From an uncultured Treponema sp. (GTDB taxonomy: Bacteria; Spirochaetota; Spirochaetia; Treponematales; Treponemataceae), in contig NZ_CAKVAM010000004.1 of the NCBI RefSeq assembly GCF_934725225.1, positions 62,001 through 126,000 of the forward strand: 64,000 bases of DNA, in the 5' to 3' direction. The notes under the pieces were generated by a model. The model had not been told where the DNA came from. It made no database searches and saw only the letters and a list, made by a program, of their open reading frames with translations. This document shows positions 6,316 through 15,928 of this stretch, in pieces. Position 1 is the first letter of the stretch. Every line of letters begins with the position of its first letter. Made by a program: the position numbers and the translations under genes.

Positions 6316-7803
6316 TCAGTCAGAAATTTTTTTTCCGCTAAGTTCGCCGGGAACAGAAATCGGATATTCGCCGGTAAAGCAGCCTTTGCAGAATCCGTAC
6401 TGGTCTGGATTGCATTCACGGCAGGCATCCAGCATTCCTTCCGCGCTAATAAACGCCAAGCTGTCTGCTCCTATTTCCTTGCAGATTTCCTCTTCGTTGT
6501 GAATGCTTGAAATCAGCTCGCCTCTAGTCGGTGTGTTGATTCCGAAGTAGCAAGGAAATTTTACAGGCGGACTTGAAATTCTAAAGTGAACTTCTTTTGC
6601 TCCGGCGCGTCTTAAAATCTGGACAAGGCGGCGGCTCGTTGTTCCGCGTACAATTGAGTCATCAATTACAACAACTCTTTTTCCGTCCACAACAGACTTC
6701 ACTGCATTGAGCTTTACAAAAACCATGTTCTCGCGTTCACGCTGAGTCGGAGCAATAAATGTGCGCCCTATATATTTGTTTTTTATAATTCCGCTTGCAT
6801 AGGGAATTCCGGCTTCCTTTGCATATCCTTGAGCCGCGCCAATTCCAGAGTCAGGAACTCCGATAACGACATCAGCAGGAACTCCGCTTTCACGAGCAAG
6901 GCAGGCACCCATTTTTTCACGGGCTTCTGTAACAGGGATTCCGTCGATTATGCTGTCCGGGCGCGCAAAGTAAACGTATTCAAAAACGCAAGTCCGCTTG
7001 GAAGTGCGCTCTCCAAATTCAAATGAAAGAACTCCGTCTTCGTTTATTATTACAATTTCGCCAGGCTGAATGTCGCGCACATAAGTTCCGTTCACAGAAT
7101 CAATTGCGCAGGTTTCGCTTGCAAGAATCCAGCCGTTTTCAACTTTTCCAAGGCAGAGCGGACGGATTCCATTCGGGTCTCTTGCGCCGATAAGACATTT
7201 TTCTGTTGAAACAACAAGCGCAAAAGAGCCTTTTATCATCTGAATTGTATCGGTCAGCGCGCGCTCAAGTCCTTTTTTGTACGACTTCGCAATGAGCTTT
7301 AAAATAACTTCCGTGTCGCTTGTTGAAGAAAATGTGCTTCCTGAATCTTCAAGCATTTCGCGGAGCTGCTCGTAGTTTACAAGCTGTCCGTTGTGGGCAA
7401 CTGCAACCGCGCCAAGCTTTGACTTTAAAAGAAGCGGCTGGGCATTTTCCAAAGTCGCGCTTCCTGCTGTGGCATATCGGACGTGTCCGCAGGCAATGTT
7501 TCCTTTTAAAGCTTCAAGATTTTCTGGCTTAAAGACTTCCGCAGTTGTTCCCATTGCCTTGTGAATGGAAATATCTTCGCCGTTGCTTACTGCAATTCCA
7601 ACACTGTCCTGCCCGCGGTGCTGCAACGCATAAAGCGCATAATAAGCTTGAGTTGCGGCGTTAAAATCGCTGGCAGAATAAGCCACATATTCTTTTTTTT
7701 CTGGTTCGCCCTGCTTAGGTGGATTTAAATAAATTCCGACAACACCGCATTCATCGCGCAGCTTGTCTTCCTCTTCTTCAACAAGAAATTCACAGCACTT
7801 CAT
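6316..7803 (-). CDS. purF: Amidophosphoribosyltransferase
   Basis: A 495-residue protein catalysing the first committed purine step: PRPP plus glutamine to phosphoribosylamine. The class II glutamine amidotransferase domain comes first, with nucleophile Cys19 (ECGVVGIY) after an 18-residue leader that would have to be removed, as in Bacillus-type enzymes. The PRPP-binding motif is VVVIDDSIVRGTTS near 365-380. Cysteines in RTCVFEYVY, FPCYFG and GFCKGC match the ligands of the oxygen-sensitive [4Fe-4S] subtype. It lies 26 bp after purE, same strand. No good ribosome site precedes the ATG. Confidence 0.95.
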   Translation of the reverse strand: MKCCEFLVEEEEDKLRDECGVVGIYLNPPKQGEPEKKEYVAYSASDFNAATQAYYALYALQHRGQDSVGIAVSNGEDISIHKAMGTTAEVFKPENLEALKGNIACGHVRYATAGSATLENAQPLLLKSKLGAVAVAHNGQLVNYEQLREMLEDSGSTFSSTSDTEVILKLIAKSYKKGLERALTDTIQMIKGSFALVVSTEKCLIGARDPNGIRPLCLGKVENGWILASETCAIDSVNGTYVRDIQPGEIVIINEDGVLSFEFGERTSKRTCVFEYVYFARPDSIIDGIPVTEAREKMGACLARESGVPADVVIGVPDSGIGAAQGYAKEAGIPYASGIIKNKYIGRTFIAPTQRERENMVFVKLNAVKSVVDGKRVVVIDDSIVRGTTSRRLVQILRRAGAKEVHFRISSPPVKFPCYFGINTPTRGELISSIHNEEEICKEIGADSLAFISAEGMLDACRECNPDQYGFCKGCFTGEYPISVPGELSGKKISD

Positions 7804-7829
7804 TTTTTTTCCATTAAATATTTATTAAA

Positions 7830-8330
7830 TTACAGTTCGATTCCCAAGCCGCCGTTTGATTCTGCATCGGCAGTCATCTTTGCGCGGAATTCTATAAGCT
7901 TTGTTTTTATTTCAGGATATTTTATTCCGAGGATTTCGAGCGCAAGGTAAGCGGCGTTTTTTGCATTTCCGATTCCGACAGTTGCAACTGGAATTTGCGG
8001 CGGCATCTGCACAATAGAAAGAAGTGAATCCATTCCTGCAAGTCCGTTTGATTTTCCGGGATTAATGCATTCAAGAGGAACTCCGACAACAGGAAGAACC
8101 GTGCGGCTGGCAATAACACCAGGAAGAGCCGCACTAAGTCCTGCTCCGGCAATAATCACATCGCAGCCTTCTTTTTCTACGGAAGCGATAGTTTTTACAA
8201 GCAAGTCTCCGGCTCTGTGCGCGGAAATAACGTAAGCCTTGTATTCAACGCCAAATTCTTTTAGAACATCGGCGGATTTTTTCATTGTATCCAAATCAGA
8301 CTTGGAACCTAAAAAGATAGCAACTTTCAT
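7830..8330 (-). CDS. purE: PurE, aminoimidazole ribonucleotide carboxylase/mutase
   Basis: A 166-residue protein. Motifs are GSKSDLDTM (phosphate binding), ISAHRAGD and GMDSLLSIVQMP. Class I PurE rearranges N5-CAIR made by PurK; class II (described for Treponema denticola) carboxylates AIR directly with CO2. Here GAGLSAALPG departs from the class I pattern while DSLLSIVQMP is class I-like, so class cannot be settled by eye; no purK is in the window. The start was set at MKVAIF. It lies between the TPR gene (47 bp) and purF (26 bp), probably co-transcribed. Confidence 0.9.
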   Translation of the reverse strand: MKVAIFLGSKSDLDTMKKSADVLKEFGVEYKAYVISAHRAGDLLVKTIASVEKEGCDVIIAGAGLSAALPGVIASRTVLPVVGVPLECINPGKSNGLAGMDSLLSIVQMPPQIPVATVGIGNAKNAAYLALEILGIKYPEIKTKLIEFRAKMTADAESNGGLGIEL

Positions 8331-8377
8331 ACTGTAAAATATCACAATGAATAAAAGAAATCAACACAGCCCGCATT

Positions 8378-11038
8378 CTATTCGTCGGAATACGGAAGCA
8401 GAATTTCTGACATTCTGTTTATTTCCGCAGAAAGCAAAGTTGAAATCTGCTCGTCCTGAATATAATTTACAAGCTCCTTTAAGCACAAAACGACTTTTAA
8501 AAGAAGCTTTATGCCAGTTTCGTTTTCATGCGTGGAAGGAACAAAGCCAGATCCTTTTCTTGCATTTTCCGCGGAAGCAAAAAGTCCTTTTTTTCCAGAC
8601 AGGCGCGAAATTATATATTCAAGCTGAAGATTTGTTTTGCTTTCAAGGAAATTCTTTTTCTGCTGTTCCGGAAGATAACGGCACAACGCTTTTAGTTTTT
8701 TGAAAAGCTGCGTCTGGGAATTTTCAAATGATTTTTTATCTTCTATATTGTTTGCAGCGGAATTTTCATCGCTTAAAATTGAAGATTCTGTTTCTTCTGT
8801 CTGAACCGGCTCTACAGTTTTTTCAGGCTCGTCGCTTTCCATAAAGAATTCTTGAGCCGCAAGGTCTTTTGCATCTTCGTCAAAATCATCATCTTCAAAG
8901 TTCAAGTTTTCATCTTCAAACAAATCCGAAGAATCTTCAGTTGAATCAGCAGGCTGTTCCGGCAAATCAAAAATATCATCTTCGGAAAAATCTTCGTCAT
9001 CAATAAGTTCTTTCGGTTCAGAAATTTCTTCTTCTGGCACAGGAGTTTCAGGTTCTGTTTTTTGCGGCGCAGGAATTTTTTCTTCCGGCATTTTATACTC
9101 ACGCTTAGGAAGCTCTTTCTTTTCAATTTTTTCTTCAAGCGGAATTGATGTTACATCAGGCGTTTCTTCTTCCAAGTCAAAACTTTCTGTTTCAAAGTCA
9201 GGCTCAAAAGAATTTTCTTTAGGAGCAGAAGATTTGTCGCCGGATGAAAATGGATTCTGCGCAAAAAAATCTTCCGCGCTAGTTTCATCTTCTTCAAGTC
9301 CGCCGACATCTTCATCCTGATATTCTTCTGGAACTAAATTGTCAAGACTCTGGGAATATTTTTCCTTGTCATTGTCTTCTGATTCAGCATCAAGTTTTCC
9401 GTCTGAAAAAACTTCTTCAACAGCGACTTCTTCATTTTGAAGATTTTCAAAGTCAGGATCAGGTTCAGTTGTAGATTCTGATTCAGTTTTTATTTCAGTT
9501 GGAGCAGAAGGCTGCGTTTCATTTTCGGAAGAAGAAATTTCTGGAGCTTCAGTTTTTTCACCAAGTCCAATTTCAAAATTTTCGTCCGCATCTTTAAATT
9601 CATCTTCAAGAGAATTTCCTGCGTTTGCAAAAATATTTGTAGAATCAAGAAGTCTTTTGTTTATTCGTTCAATGCCATTTTTCCAAGCTTTGTTTTCAGA
9701 ATCGAATTTTTCAATCTGCCTGTAAGTGGACATTGCCTGCGTAAGATTTCCCTGCGCCTCGTAGTTTTTTGCAATTGAATGAAGACCGTCCAAGTTTTCT
9801 GGATTTTGAGCAATGTAGCGAAGATAAAATTCTTCCGCTTTTTTAAGCTCGCCCTTTTGTGAATAGCGTATTCCGCCTTCACGGTAAAAATCAGAGTAGC
9901 TAGGATTCAGCGCCTTTATTTTTTTAAAGCAGCCGGAAGCTTTGCGTTCGTCGCCAATGCAAATGTAATACTGGCCAAGAAGATTCAGAACGTGGACATC
10001 GCTCGGATTTTTTTCGTAGGCGCACTGAATTTTTTTTCCGGCTTCTTCAATTCTGTCTGCGCTCAAAAGAATATGCGCATACTGGCAAAGCATTGCGGAA
10101 TCTTCTGGAGACGCATTTTCCATGCGGTTCATTATTTCAAGCGCATCTTCATTTCTTCCTGTTGATTCATAAGCAGACGCAAGTCCAGAAAGCGCCTTTG
10201 AAAATTCCGGGCGGATTTTTAACGCCTCATTGTATTCAACTTCCGCATTGTCAAAGTCGCTTTGCTTTGTGTAGACATCTCCAAGTTTTGTGTGCATTGC
10301 GGCATCTTTTGGATTTAAATTCAGAGCGTGCCTTACAAGTTCGCCGGCATTGCGAGTCTTGTTTTTTTTCAAAAGCAAGTCGGCGTAATTTTCTATAGCT
10401 TCAAGCCAGCCCGGTTTTGTCTTTAATGCGGCTTCATATTCAGACTGGGCTTTTTCAAATTCACCAAGAGCGTCATAGCTTTTTGCAAGATTCAAATGAA
10501 GAATCGGATGGTTCGGATCAATTTTAAGTCCGCGCAAGTAAGAAGAAACTGCGTCTTTATGTTGATTTTTCAATGCATAAATTGAACCGATATGATTGAA
10601 TGCAAGAACGTCCTCTGGATTTTCTTCGACAACTCTGTTAAAGCAATTAAGCGCATCATCATATTTTCCCATCAGCTTGAATGTAAAGCCCAGATTGTAA
10701 AAAGACTGAACATTTGACTCATCCGCAATAACCGCCTGCTCAAGGACAGAAATAGAATCGTCGTATTTTTTAAGGCGGCGGTAAACTCCTCCAAGCGAAT
10801 TCAAGGCTTCAACATTTTTTGAATCAATGCGGATAATTTCATTAAAATAAGCAAGAGCTTTTTCATCATCGCCGCTTTTTACATAAAGATTTCCCAAGGA
10901 ACTAAGAAGCTCAACATTCTGCGGATCGCTTTTTAAAAGTCCTTTGTAAATGCGGGCTGCCTGTTCAAAATCCCTGGAAAGAATCGCGGCGTTTGCCCTG
11001 TCCAAAATTCCATTGTTTCGCTTGCTCTCGTTATCCAT
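8378..11038 (-). CDS. Large TPR protein with long acidic disordered region
   Basis: An 886-residue protein. Residues about 10-470 are a continuous run of roughly 13 tetratricopeptide repeats (for example ALNSLGGVYRRLKKYDDSIS, then AFNHIGSIYALKNQHKDAVS). Residues about 490-790 are a Glu/Asp/Ser/Pro-rich, low-complexity stretch predicted to be disordered. A helical C-terminal domain (about 790-886) follows. There is no signal peptide, so cytoplasmic. The start was chosen at MDNESK with AGGAAG upstream; it lies 10 bp after the LamG protein gene, probably one transcript. TPR arrays mediate protein-protein contacts; the partner is unknown. Confidence 0.8.
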   Translation of the reverse strand: MDNESKRNNGILDRANAAILSRDFEQAARIYKGLLKSDPQNVELLSSLGNLYVKSGDDEKALAYFNEIIRIDSKNVEALNSLGGVYRRLKKYDDSISVLEQAVIADESNVQSFYNLGFTFKLMGKYDDALNCFNRVVEENPEDVLAFNHIGSIYALKNQHKDAVSSYLRGLKIDPNHPILHLNLAKSYDALGEFEKAQSEYEAALKTKPGWLEAIENYADLLLKKNKTRNAGELVRHALNLNPKDAAMHTKLGDVYTKQSDFDNAEVEYNEALKIRPEFSKALSGLASAYESTGRNEDALEIMNRMENASPEDSAMLCQYAHILLSADRIEEAGKKIQCAYEKNPSDVHVLNLLGQYYICIGDERKASGCFKKIKALNPSYSDFYREGGIRYSQKGELKKAEEFYLRYIAQNPENLDGLHSIAKNYEAQGNLTQAMSTYRQIEKFDSENKAWKNGIERINKRLLDSTNIFANAGNSLEDEFKDADENFEIGLGEKTEAPEISSSENETQPSAPTEIKTESESTTEPDPDFENLQNEEVAVEEVFSDGKLDAESEDNDKEKYSQSLDNLVPEEYQDEDVGGLEEDETSAEDFFAQNPFSSGDKSSAPKENSFEPDFETESFDLEEETPDVTSIPLEEKIEKKELPKREYKMPEEKIPAPQKTEPETPVPEEEISEPKELIDDEDFSEDDIFDLPEQPADSTEDSSDLFEDENLNFEDDDFDEDAKDLAAQEFFMESDEPEKTVEPVQTEETESSILSDENSAANNIEDKKSFENSQTQLFKKLKALCRYLPEQQKKNFLESKTNLQLEYIISRLSGKKGLFASAENARKGSGFVPSTHENETGIKLLLKVVLCLKELVNYIQDEQISTLLSAEINRMSEILLPYSDE

Positions 11039-11048
11039 AACTTTCTTC

Positions 11049-12536
11049 CTATTTTCTTGAAGGCCGGGCAAAAACTTCTTTGGAAAGTTCGCCCATAATC
11101 CTTGAGTCGTATTTTGAGTAAGAGGCTATTGCAAAGTAATAAATTTTTCCGTTCTTCAAGCCGTTTAATTTTATAGAAACAGAATTTCCTGCGTCAATAG
11201 GAGACTGACCTTCTAATGCTTCTCTGCCCAGATATTCACCCGGACGTTCTCCGTAAAAAACATAGTAGCCACCAACGCTGTCATCAACTGAATAAGGCCA
11301 GGTCAAAACAACAGAGCCGTCCATAGGAACAGCAGTCAGTTTGAACGGAGCAAGCGGAGAAGGAATTTCTTTGTAGTTTATGCTTAGCTGTGCAACAGAA
11401 GGGGTGCGAGAGCCTTTTCCGTCTGGATACAATTCCGCTGCAATTTGAAAGTAAAGTCCTGAAACATTTTCAATTTTTTCTCCAGGCTTTACAGGAATCC
11501 ATTTAGGAAAATCCTCTGTCCAGTTATAAAAGTTGTCTCCGCTGCGGATAAAAAATTCAACTCCTGTTTCTGACGGCTTGTCCACAATCGCATCAATGCT
11601 TACAACGCTTGAGCCTTGGCTTAAAAGAATTGGTTCAGTTTCAAATCTTCCGCCTGAAATTTTATAGTTGTCAATTCCAAGGTTTTCTGAAACTTCGCTT
11701 TTTGATGTGCGCTGAATTCTAAAGTCGTCAATCAAGCCTGTGTATTGCGGACAAATATCAATGTCGGCAGGAACTCCCATAATCGGAGAGTAAACAGAGC
11801 CGCCTGTTTCATGCCCGGAAGTTGTAACGTATTTTAAATCTTCAAGCTTGCCGTTGATTCTATATTCAAACGCGCCTGTGTCCTGATCAAAATGAATTGC
11901 ATGGTGCATCCAAATTTCTGGAATTATTGTTGTGTAGCTTGAAAGTGTTATTTCGCCGCCGTCTTTTACATATCCGTTGAAAACATTTGTAAACGACCAT
12001 TCAAGATGATTTCCAAAGAAGCTTGCCGTAATCATCTGATAAAGCGGATAGCCTGCGACAGTTCTTGATGACCGCCATGAAAAAACAATTTCTCCGTTTT
12101 CTGCAATTGAAGGCTTGAGCCAGAATTCAATTGTGATTGAGCCTCCCTGTCCTTGCTTTCCAAAAATCGTATCTTTTCCGCCGCGCAAACGAACTCCGCC
12201 AGTTCCGCGTGAAAGTCCGGAATATTTTCCCATAAATGATTTTTCCGCAGGAACTAGAGAATTGCTTGTAACAGAATAATTTCCAGAAACGTCTTTTACT
12301 TCATTGTTTTCAAAATTAATAAGAAGATCCGTGTCTTTATCTAAAGGCCTGCTGTTGGTGGCAAGAACCATCGCGTCATAGCCGAACCTGCCCTTCCCTT
12401 GAACAATTCCGTCCATTTTTGAAAGTGCCGGCCAGCCATCTTTTCCGCCAAGCACAATGGATTTTTCCTGTGCAAAGGCAGTATTCAAAAGCGCGAAAAA
12501 AAATGCTATAATTGCAGTCAAAATATTTTTATTCAT
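11049..12536 (-). CDS. Exported LamG/concanavalin-like and fibronectin-III protein
   Basis: A 495-residue protein. A signal peptide (about 1-24, ending NTAFA-QE) leads into a LamG-like domain (about 95-280; SITIEFWLKPS, then GLIDDFRIQR, typical of LamG/pentraxin folds). The C-terminal region (about 390-485) reads as a fibronectin type III domain. Likely periplasmic or surface, in glycan or protein binding. It is first in a run with the TPR gene. Its ATG is only 3 bp from the divergent uvrC ATG, so its promoter must lie inside uvrC. Confidence 0.75.
   Translation of the reverse strand: MNKNILTAIIAFFFALLNTAFAQEKSIVLGGKDGWPALSKMDGIVQGKGRFGYDAMVLATNSRPLDKDTDLLINFENNEVKDVSGNYSVTSNSLVPAEKSFMGKYSGLSRGTGGVRLRGGKDTIFGKQGQGGSITIEFWLKPSIAENGEIVFSWRSSRTVAGYPLYQMITASFFGNHLEWSFTNVFNGYVKDGGEITLSSYTTIIPEIWMHHAIHFDQDTGAFEYRINGKLEDLKYVTTSGHETGGSVYSPIMGVPADIDICPQYTGLIDDFRIQRTSKSEVSENLGIDNYKISGGRFETEPILLSQGSSVVSIDAIVDKPSETGVEFFIRSGDNFYNWTEDFPKWIPVKPGEKIENVSGLYFQIAAELYPDGKGSRTPSVAQLSINYKEIPSPLAPFKLTAVPMDGSVVLTWPYSVDDSVGGYYVFYGERPGEYLGREALEGQSPIDAGNSVSIKLNGLKNGKIYYFAIASYSKYDSRIMGELSKEVFARPSRK
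12507..12512 (+). promoter_or_regulatory. uvrC -10 element inside the divergent signal-peptide code
   Basis: TGC-TATAAT, an extended -10, gives a start near 12519, about 21 nt before the uvrC ATG. It lies in the region coding for the signal peptide of the divergent gene. The -35 match is poor. Confidence 0.45.
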
Positions 12537-12539
12537 AAT

Positions 12540-14504
12540 ATGAACGACCATAAAATAAATTCTACGCCAAAACTTTCACATAGAGAGATTCTTCATCAGA
12601 CCGCGCTCAAAGCACCGTTAAAAAGCGGAGTTTATCTTTGGCGGAATGAAGAACAAACCGTAATCTATGTAGGCAAAGCAAAAAATTTAAAAAACAGGCT
12701 CACTTCGTATTTCAGCGGAAACAAGGACATAAAGACAAGACTGCTCATAAGTCGCGCCCGCTCAATTGAGTATATTACAACCGACAATGAATATGAAGCT
12801 TTTCTTCTTGAAAACAACCTCATAAAAAAATATTCACCGCGCTATAATATCAGCCTGAAGGACGGAAAATCTTATCCTGTAATAAAAGTTACAAAAGAAA
12901 AATTTCCGCGCCTTTTTAAAACAAGAAACATAACACACGACGGCTCAATTTATTTCGGACCGTTTCCTGACGCTTCGGCATTGGATTCATTTTTAGAAAC
13001 GCTCTATGAAATCTATCCGCTGCGAAGGTGCAAAAAATTTCGCGAAAAAAATTTTCCGTGCATGTATTACCATATAGGAAGATGCAAAGCCCCGTGCTGC
13101 AAAAAAACAAATGAATCCACCTATAATGAATTTATCGAAGAAATTTGCTCGCTACTTGAGGGCAAAGGCGAAGAAACTGTAAAAAAACTTCAAGTCCAGA
13201 TGAAGGAAGCTGCAAAAAACTTGAACTTTGAAAAAGCCGCAAGACTGCGCGATGGAATTAAAGCGTTGGAAATTCTTCAGCACAGAAACATCGTTGAAAA
13301 TTTTGAAGGCACAGACAAAGATTACATTGCTCCTTGGCGTGAAGGCGAGCTTGTTAGCTTTACAGTTCTAAAAATGCGCGGCGGAAAACTTCTTGGCAGA
13401 GACAACTACAGAACGGTAAGCCTAAACGAGGATTCAGAGCTTATCCCGGAATTCATGGCTTCATACTACAACGAAAAAGAGCTTATTCCTCCGCAGATTT
13501 TTATAATGCAAAGCGACGGAACAGAATTTATGAAGCGGTGGATTTTTGAAACTTACGGAATCAAAACTGAAATAGTCGCAGTAAACGAAAATTCTCCAAG
13601 TGTTCACAAAGCCGCAATAGGAATGGCGCAGCAAAATGCAAAGGAAGACATAGTTCGCAGAATGAGAGAGCGAGGAGACTTTCCGGCAATGGAAGAGCTT
13701 AAAAAAGAACTGTCACTTCCAAATCTTCCGGCAAGAATCGAAGGATTTGACATTGCGCATATAGGCGGAAAATTTCCAGTCGCCAGCTTAATCAGTTTTT
13801 ACAACGGAAACCCTGACAAGAAAAGCTACAGGTATTTCAGGCTGAAAACAACAGACGGAATAATAGATGACTTTGCTTCAATGAAAGAGGCGGTTTCAAG
13901 AAGGTACACAAGGCTTGTAAACGAAAAAAAAGAATTGCCTGATTTGATTTTAATAGATGGCGGAATAGGACAAGTAAATGCGGTTGATTCCATTTTAAAA
14001 TCGCTTGACCTTGACATTCCAATTGCAGGTCTTGCAAAGCGCGATGAAGAAATTTACCGCCCCGGAAACAGTACGCCAATCTGCCTTCCAAAGCGAAGCG
14101 ATGCCCTTAGGTTGCTTCAGCGTGTGCGCGACGAAACACATAGATTCGCCACAAGCCGGAACCAAGAACTCAGAACAAAAGAAAACACAGTTTCGCCTTT
14201 TACAAAAATACATGGAATAGGTCCAAAGCGAGATGCACTTTTAATGAAGAAATTCGGCACGCTCAAAAATCTTGCAGAATCAAATGAAAATGAAATTTCA
14301 GAAACTTTAAAAGTACCAGAAGAAGCCGCAAAGGAAATTTTGTTTTCCGCAAAAAAACTTTTCCAAGAGCAAAACGCTTTGCTTCAAAAACAAAGGCTTT
14401 CTATTGGAGCAGCCGGAACAACAAAAGAAAAGGCCGCACGAAGCAAGCTTAATGAAAACTTGGCATCGGCAGCCCTTGAAGTTGCAAGTCCTGATGATTT
14501 TTAG
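12540..14504 (+). CDS. uvrC: Excinuclease ABC subunit C
   Basis: A 654-residue protein, somewhat longer than the usual 590-620. It makes both incisions in nucleotide-excision repair with UvrA and UvrB. N-terminal GIY-YIG nuclease (GVYLWRNEEQTVIYVGKAKN, about 32-51), UVR/UvrB-binding helix pair (about 210-245, NFEKAARLRDGIKALE), RNase H-like second nuclease (IEGFDIAHIGG and later LILIDGGIGQ) and C-terminal helix-hairpin-helix (HGIGPKRDALLMKKFG). The start is the only in-frame ATG before the GIY motif and has no ribosome site. It overlaps the convergent porin gene by 4 bp. Confidence 0.95.
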   Translation: MNDHKINSTPKLSHREILHQTALKAPLKSGVYLWRNEEQTVIYVGKAKNLKNRLTSYFSGNKDIKTRLLISRARSIEYITTDNEYEAFLLENNLIKKYSPRYNISLKDGKSYPVIKVTKEKFPRLFKTRNITHDGSIYFGPFPDASALDSFLETLYEIYPLRRCKKFREKNFPCMYYHIGRCKAPCCKKTNESTYNEFIEEICSLLEGKGEETVKKLQVQMKEAAKNLNFEKAARLRDGIKALEILQHRNIVENFEGTDKDYIAPWREGELVSFTVLKMRGGKLLGRDNYRTVSLNEDSELIPEFMASYYNEKELIPPQIFIMQSDGTEFMKRWIFETYGIKTEIVAVNENSPSVHKAAIGMAQQNAKEDIVRRMRERGDFPAMEELKKELSLPNLPARIEGFDIAHIGGKFPVASLISFYNGNPDKKSYRYFRLKTTDGIIDDFASMKEAVSRRYTRLVNEKKELPDLILIDGGIGQVNAVDSILKSLDLDIPIAGLAKRDEEIYRPGNSTPICLPKRSDALRLLQRVRDETHRFATSRNQELRTKENTVSPFTKIHGIGPKRDALLMKKFGTLKNLAESNENEISETLKVPEEAAKEILFSAKKLFQEQNALLQKQRLSIGAAGTTKEKAARSKLNENLASAALEVASPDDF

Positions 14505-15805
14505 AAAGGTTTTACAGTAACGCCCAACGCAAGCATCACAACATTTTTTGAAAGCTCCATTGTGTATCCTGCTTTTTTGTAATCCTCGCTGAAATATTTG
14601 CAGTACATCGCAGAGCCAGAAACTGTAACAAGTTTTACAGGCGAATATTCAACGCCAGCGCCAATAACAAAGTTGTCAAGAACAGGGCTGAACACATTGT
14701 TCACATCAGACTTTGAGCCTTGCTTTCCATAAGAAAAACCAGTTCCAAAGCTAAGCTGCTCATTCAATCTGTAGTCCGCGCCAAGAGCAATTTCCCAAGA
14801 ATCATCGTAGTCATATTCAGAGCGGTCAATCGGACTTTCAATTGTAGCCTGCTTGTTGAAGTAATAGTTGAAACTCATGCTCGCATTCAGTTTGTCAAAG
14901 AAAGTGTAGCCCACACCAAGATTCAAAACAGCCGGCAAATCATTTTTAAAGTTGTCGCCTTCATCAGCATTAAGGAAAGAAGATGCATACGCGCCAGTCA
15001 AGTCATCGTATTTGTATTTGAGTTTTGTAATTGTCTGATACTGAATTCCAACATCGAGAGTATTCCAAGGCTTGATATGAACACCGAAGATTCCGCCAAA
15101 TCCATATCCGTTGGAGTCATAGCCGATTTTTGAGCTTCCGCCGTTTACTGACTGCAAGCCGTCGCATTTAAGCGTGATGTTCTGCTCGCCGTGCATAAAT
15201 CTTCCTGCCGCCGCAACTGAAATCATGTCGTTGATTTTATACGAAGCTCCAAGAATTTCTCCAAGCTGAACTGAATAAACTTCAAGAGAATGCGCCGCCA
15301 TTTTTGCAGAAGCAGAAGCTATGTAAGAAGCTGCCGTTTGAGGAGTACAAGCTCCAGAAGCAATGAGCAATGGAAGATTAGATTTCAATTTATTTGCAAA
15401 TCCACTCTGAAGAGCCAATGAAGTAAGTCCAGTTCCGTCGCTGTAGTCAAGAGTTCCGCCGCCGCCAAAAACGCCAAAGCCAAAAAATGCAGCCCAGTTG
15501 TCTTTCTTGTAAACGATTTCAGCATTCGGATAGAAATAAACATTCTGGTCGTCTTCAAATTTCTGTCCGTCAAGCTTGTCGGCATAATTCTTCAAAACAA
15601 ACTGATTTCCAAGCTCAAAGTAAAGTCCGTCGTTCATAAATGCTGTTCCGCCGATATTGTACAAAACAGCTTCCGGACGCAAAGTTTCCGTATTGCGGCT
15701 AGGATTTCTCATGTAGCCCTGATTCAAATTTGTCTTGTTATCTACACCGCCTGCAAAAGCAAATCCGAGACCAGCAGTAAAAGCCAGCAAAGCAATTTTC
15801 TTCAT
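14501..15805 (-). CDS. FadL/OmpP1-family outer-membrane protein
   Basis: A 434-residue protein with a signal peptide (MKKIALLAFTAGLGFAFAGG). The mature N-terminus has NLNQGYMRNPSRNTETLRPE then VLYNIGGTAFMNDGLYFELG, the FadL-type plug and first strand. Many amphipathic strands end in VTVKPF, with terminal Phe. The family transports long-chain fatty acids or other hydrophobic compounds across the outer membrane; the substrate here is unknown. It has its own promoter and a dyad upstream. Confidence 0.8.
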   Translation of the reverse strand: MKKIALLAFTAGLGFAFAGGVDNKTNLNQGYMRNPSRNTETLRPEAVLYNIGGTAFMNDGLYFELGNQFVLKNYADKLDGQKFEDDQNVYFYPNAEIVYKKDNWAAFFGFGVFGGGGTLDYSDGTGLTSLALQSGFANKLKSNLPLLIASGACTPQTAASYIASASAKMAAHSLEVYSVQLGEILGASYKINDMISVAAAGRFMHGEQNITLKCDGLQSVNGGSSKIGYDSNGYGFGGIFGVHIKPWNTLDVGIQYQTITKLKYKYDDLTGAYASSFLNADEGDNFKNDLPAVLNLGVGYTFFDKLNASMSFNYYFNKQATIESPIDRSEYDYDDSWEIALGADYRLNEQLSFGTGFSYGKQGSKSDVNNVFSPVLDNFVIGAGVEYSPVKLVTVSGSAMYCKYFSEDYKKAGYTMELSKNVVMLALGVTVKPF

Positions 15806-15844
15806 AATAATTACTCCAATAAACGTAAAGTTTAACTGGAGAAA

Positions 15845-15873
15845 AGACTAGCACGGAAAAAAGATTTTATCAA
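15845..15873 (-). promoter_or_regulatory. Promoter of FadL-like gene
   Basis: On the minus strand TTGATA, 17-bp spacer, TAGTCT. A start near 15838 would leave a leader of about 33 nt with GGAG upstream of the ATG. Confidence 0.5.
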
Positions 15874-15898
15874 GACATTTTTGCAAAAAACGTCATAA

Positions 15899-15921
15899 TG
15901 ACACAAAATAATTTTATGTCA
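15899..15921. promoter_or_regulatory. 23-bp dyad upstream of FadL-like gene
   Basis: TGACA-N-AAAAT-N-ATTTT-N-TGTCA is symmetric apart from the three N positions. It lies just 5' of the FadL promoter and just 3' of the EamA gene, so it is either an operator for the porin or the transcript end of EamA. Confidence 0.45.
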
Positions 15922-15928
15922 TCGAAAA

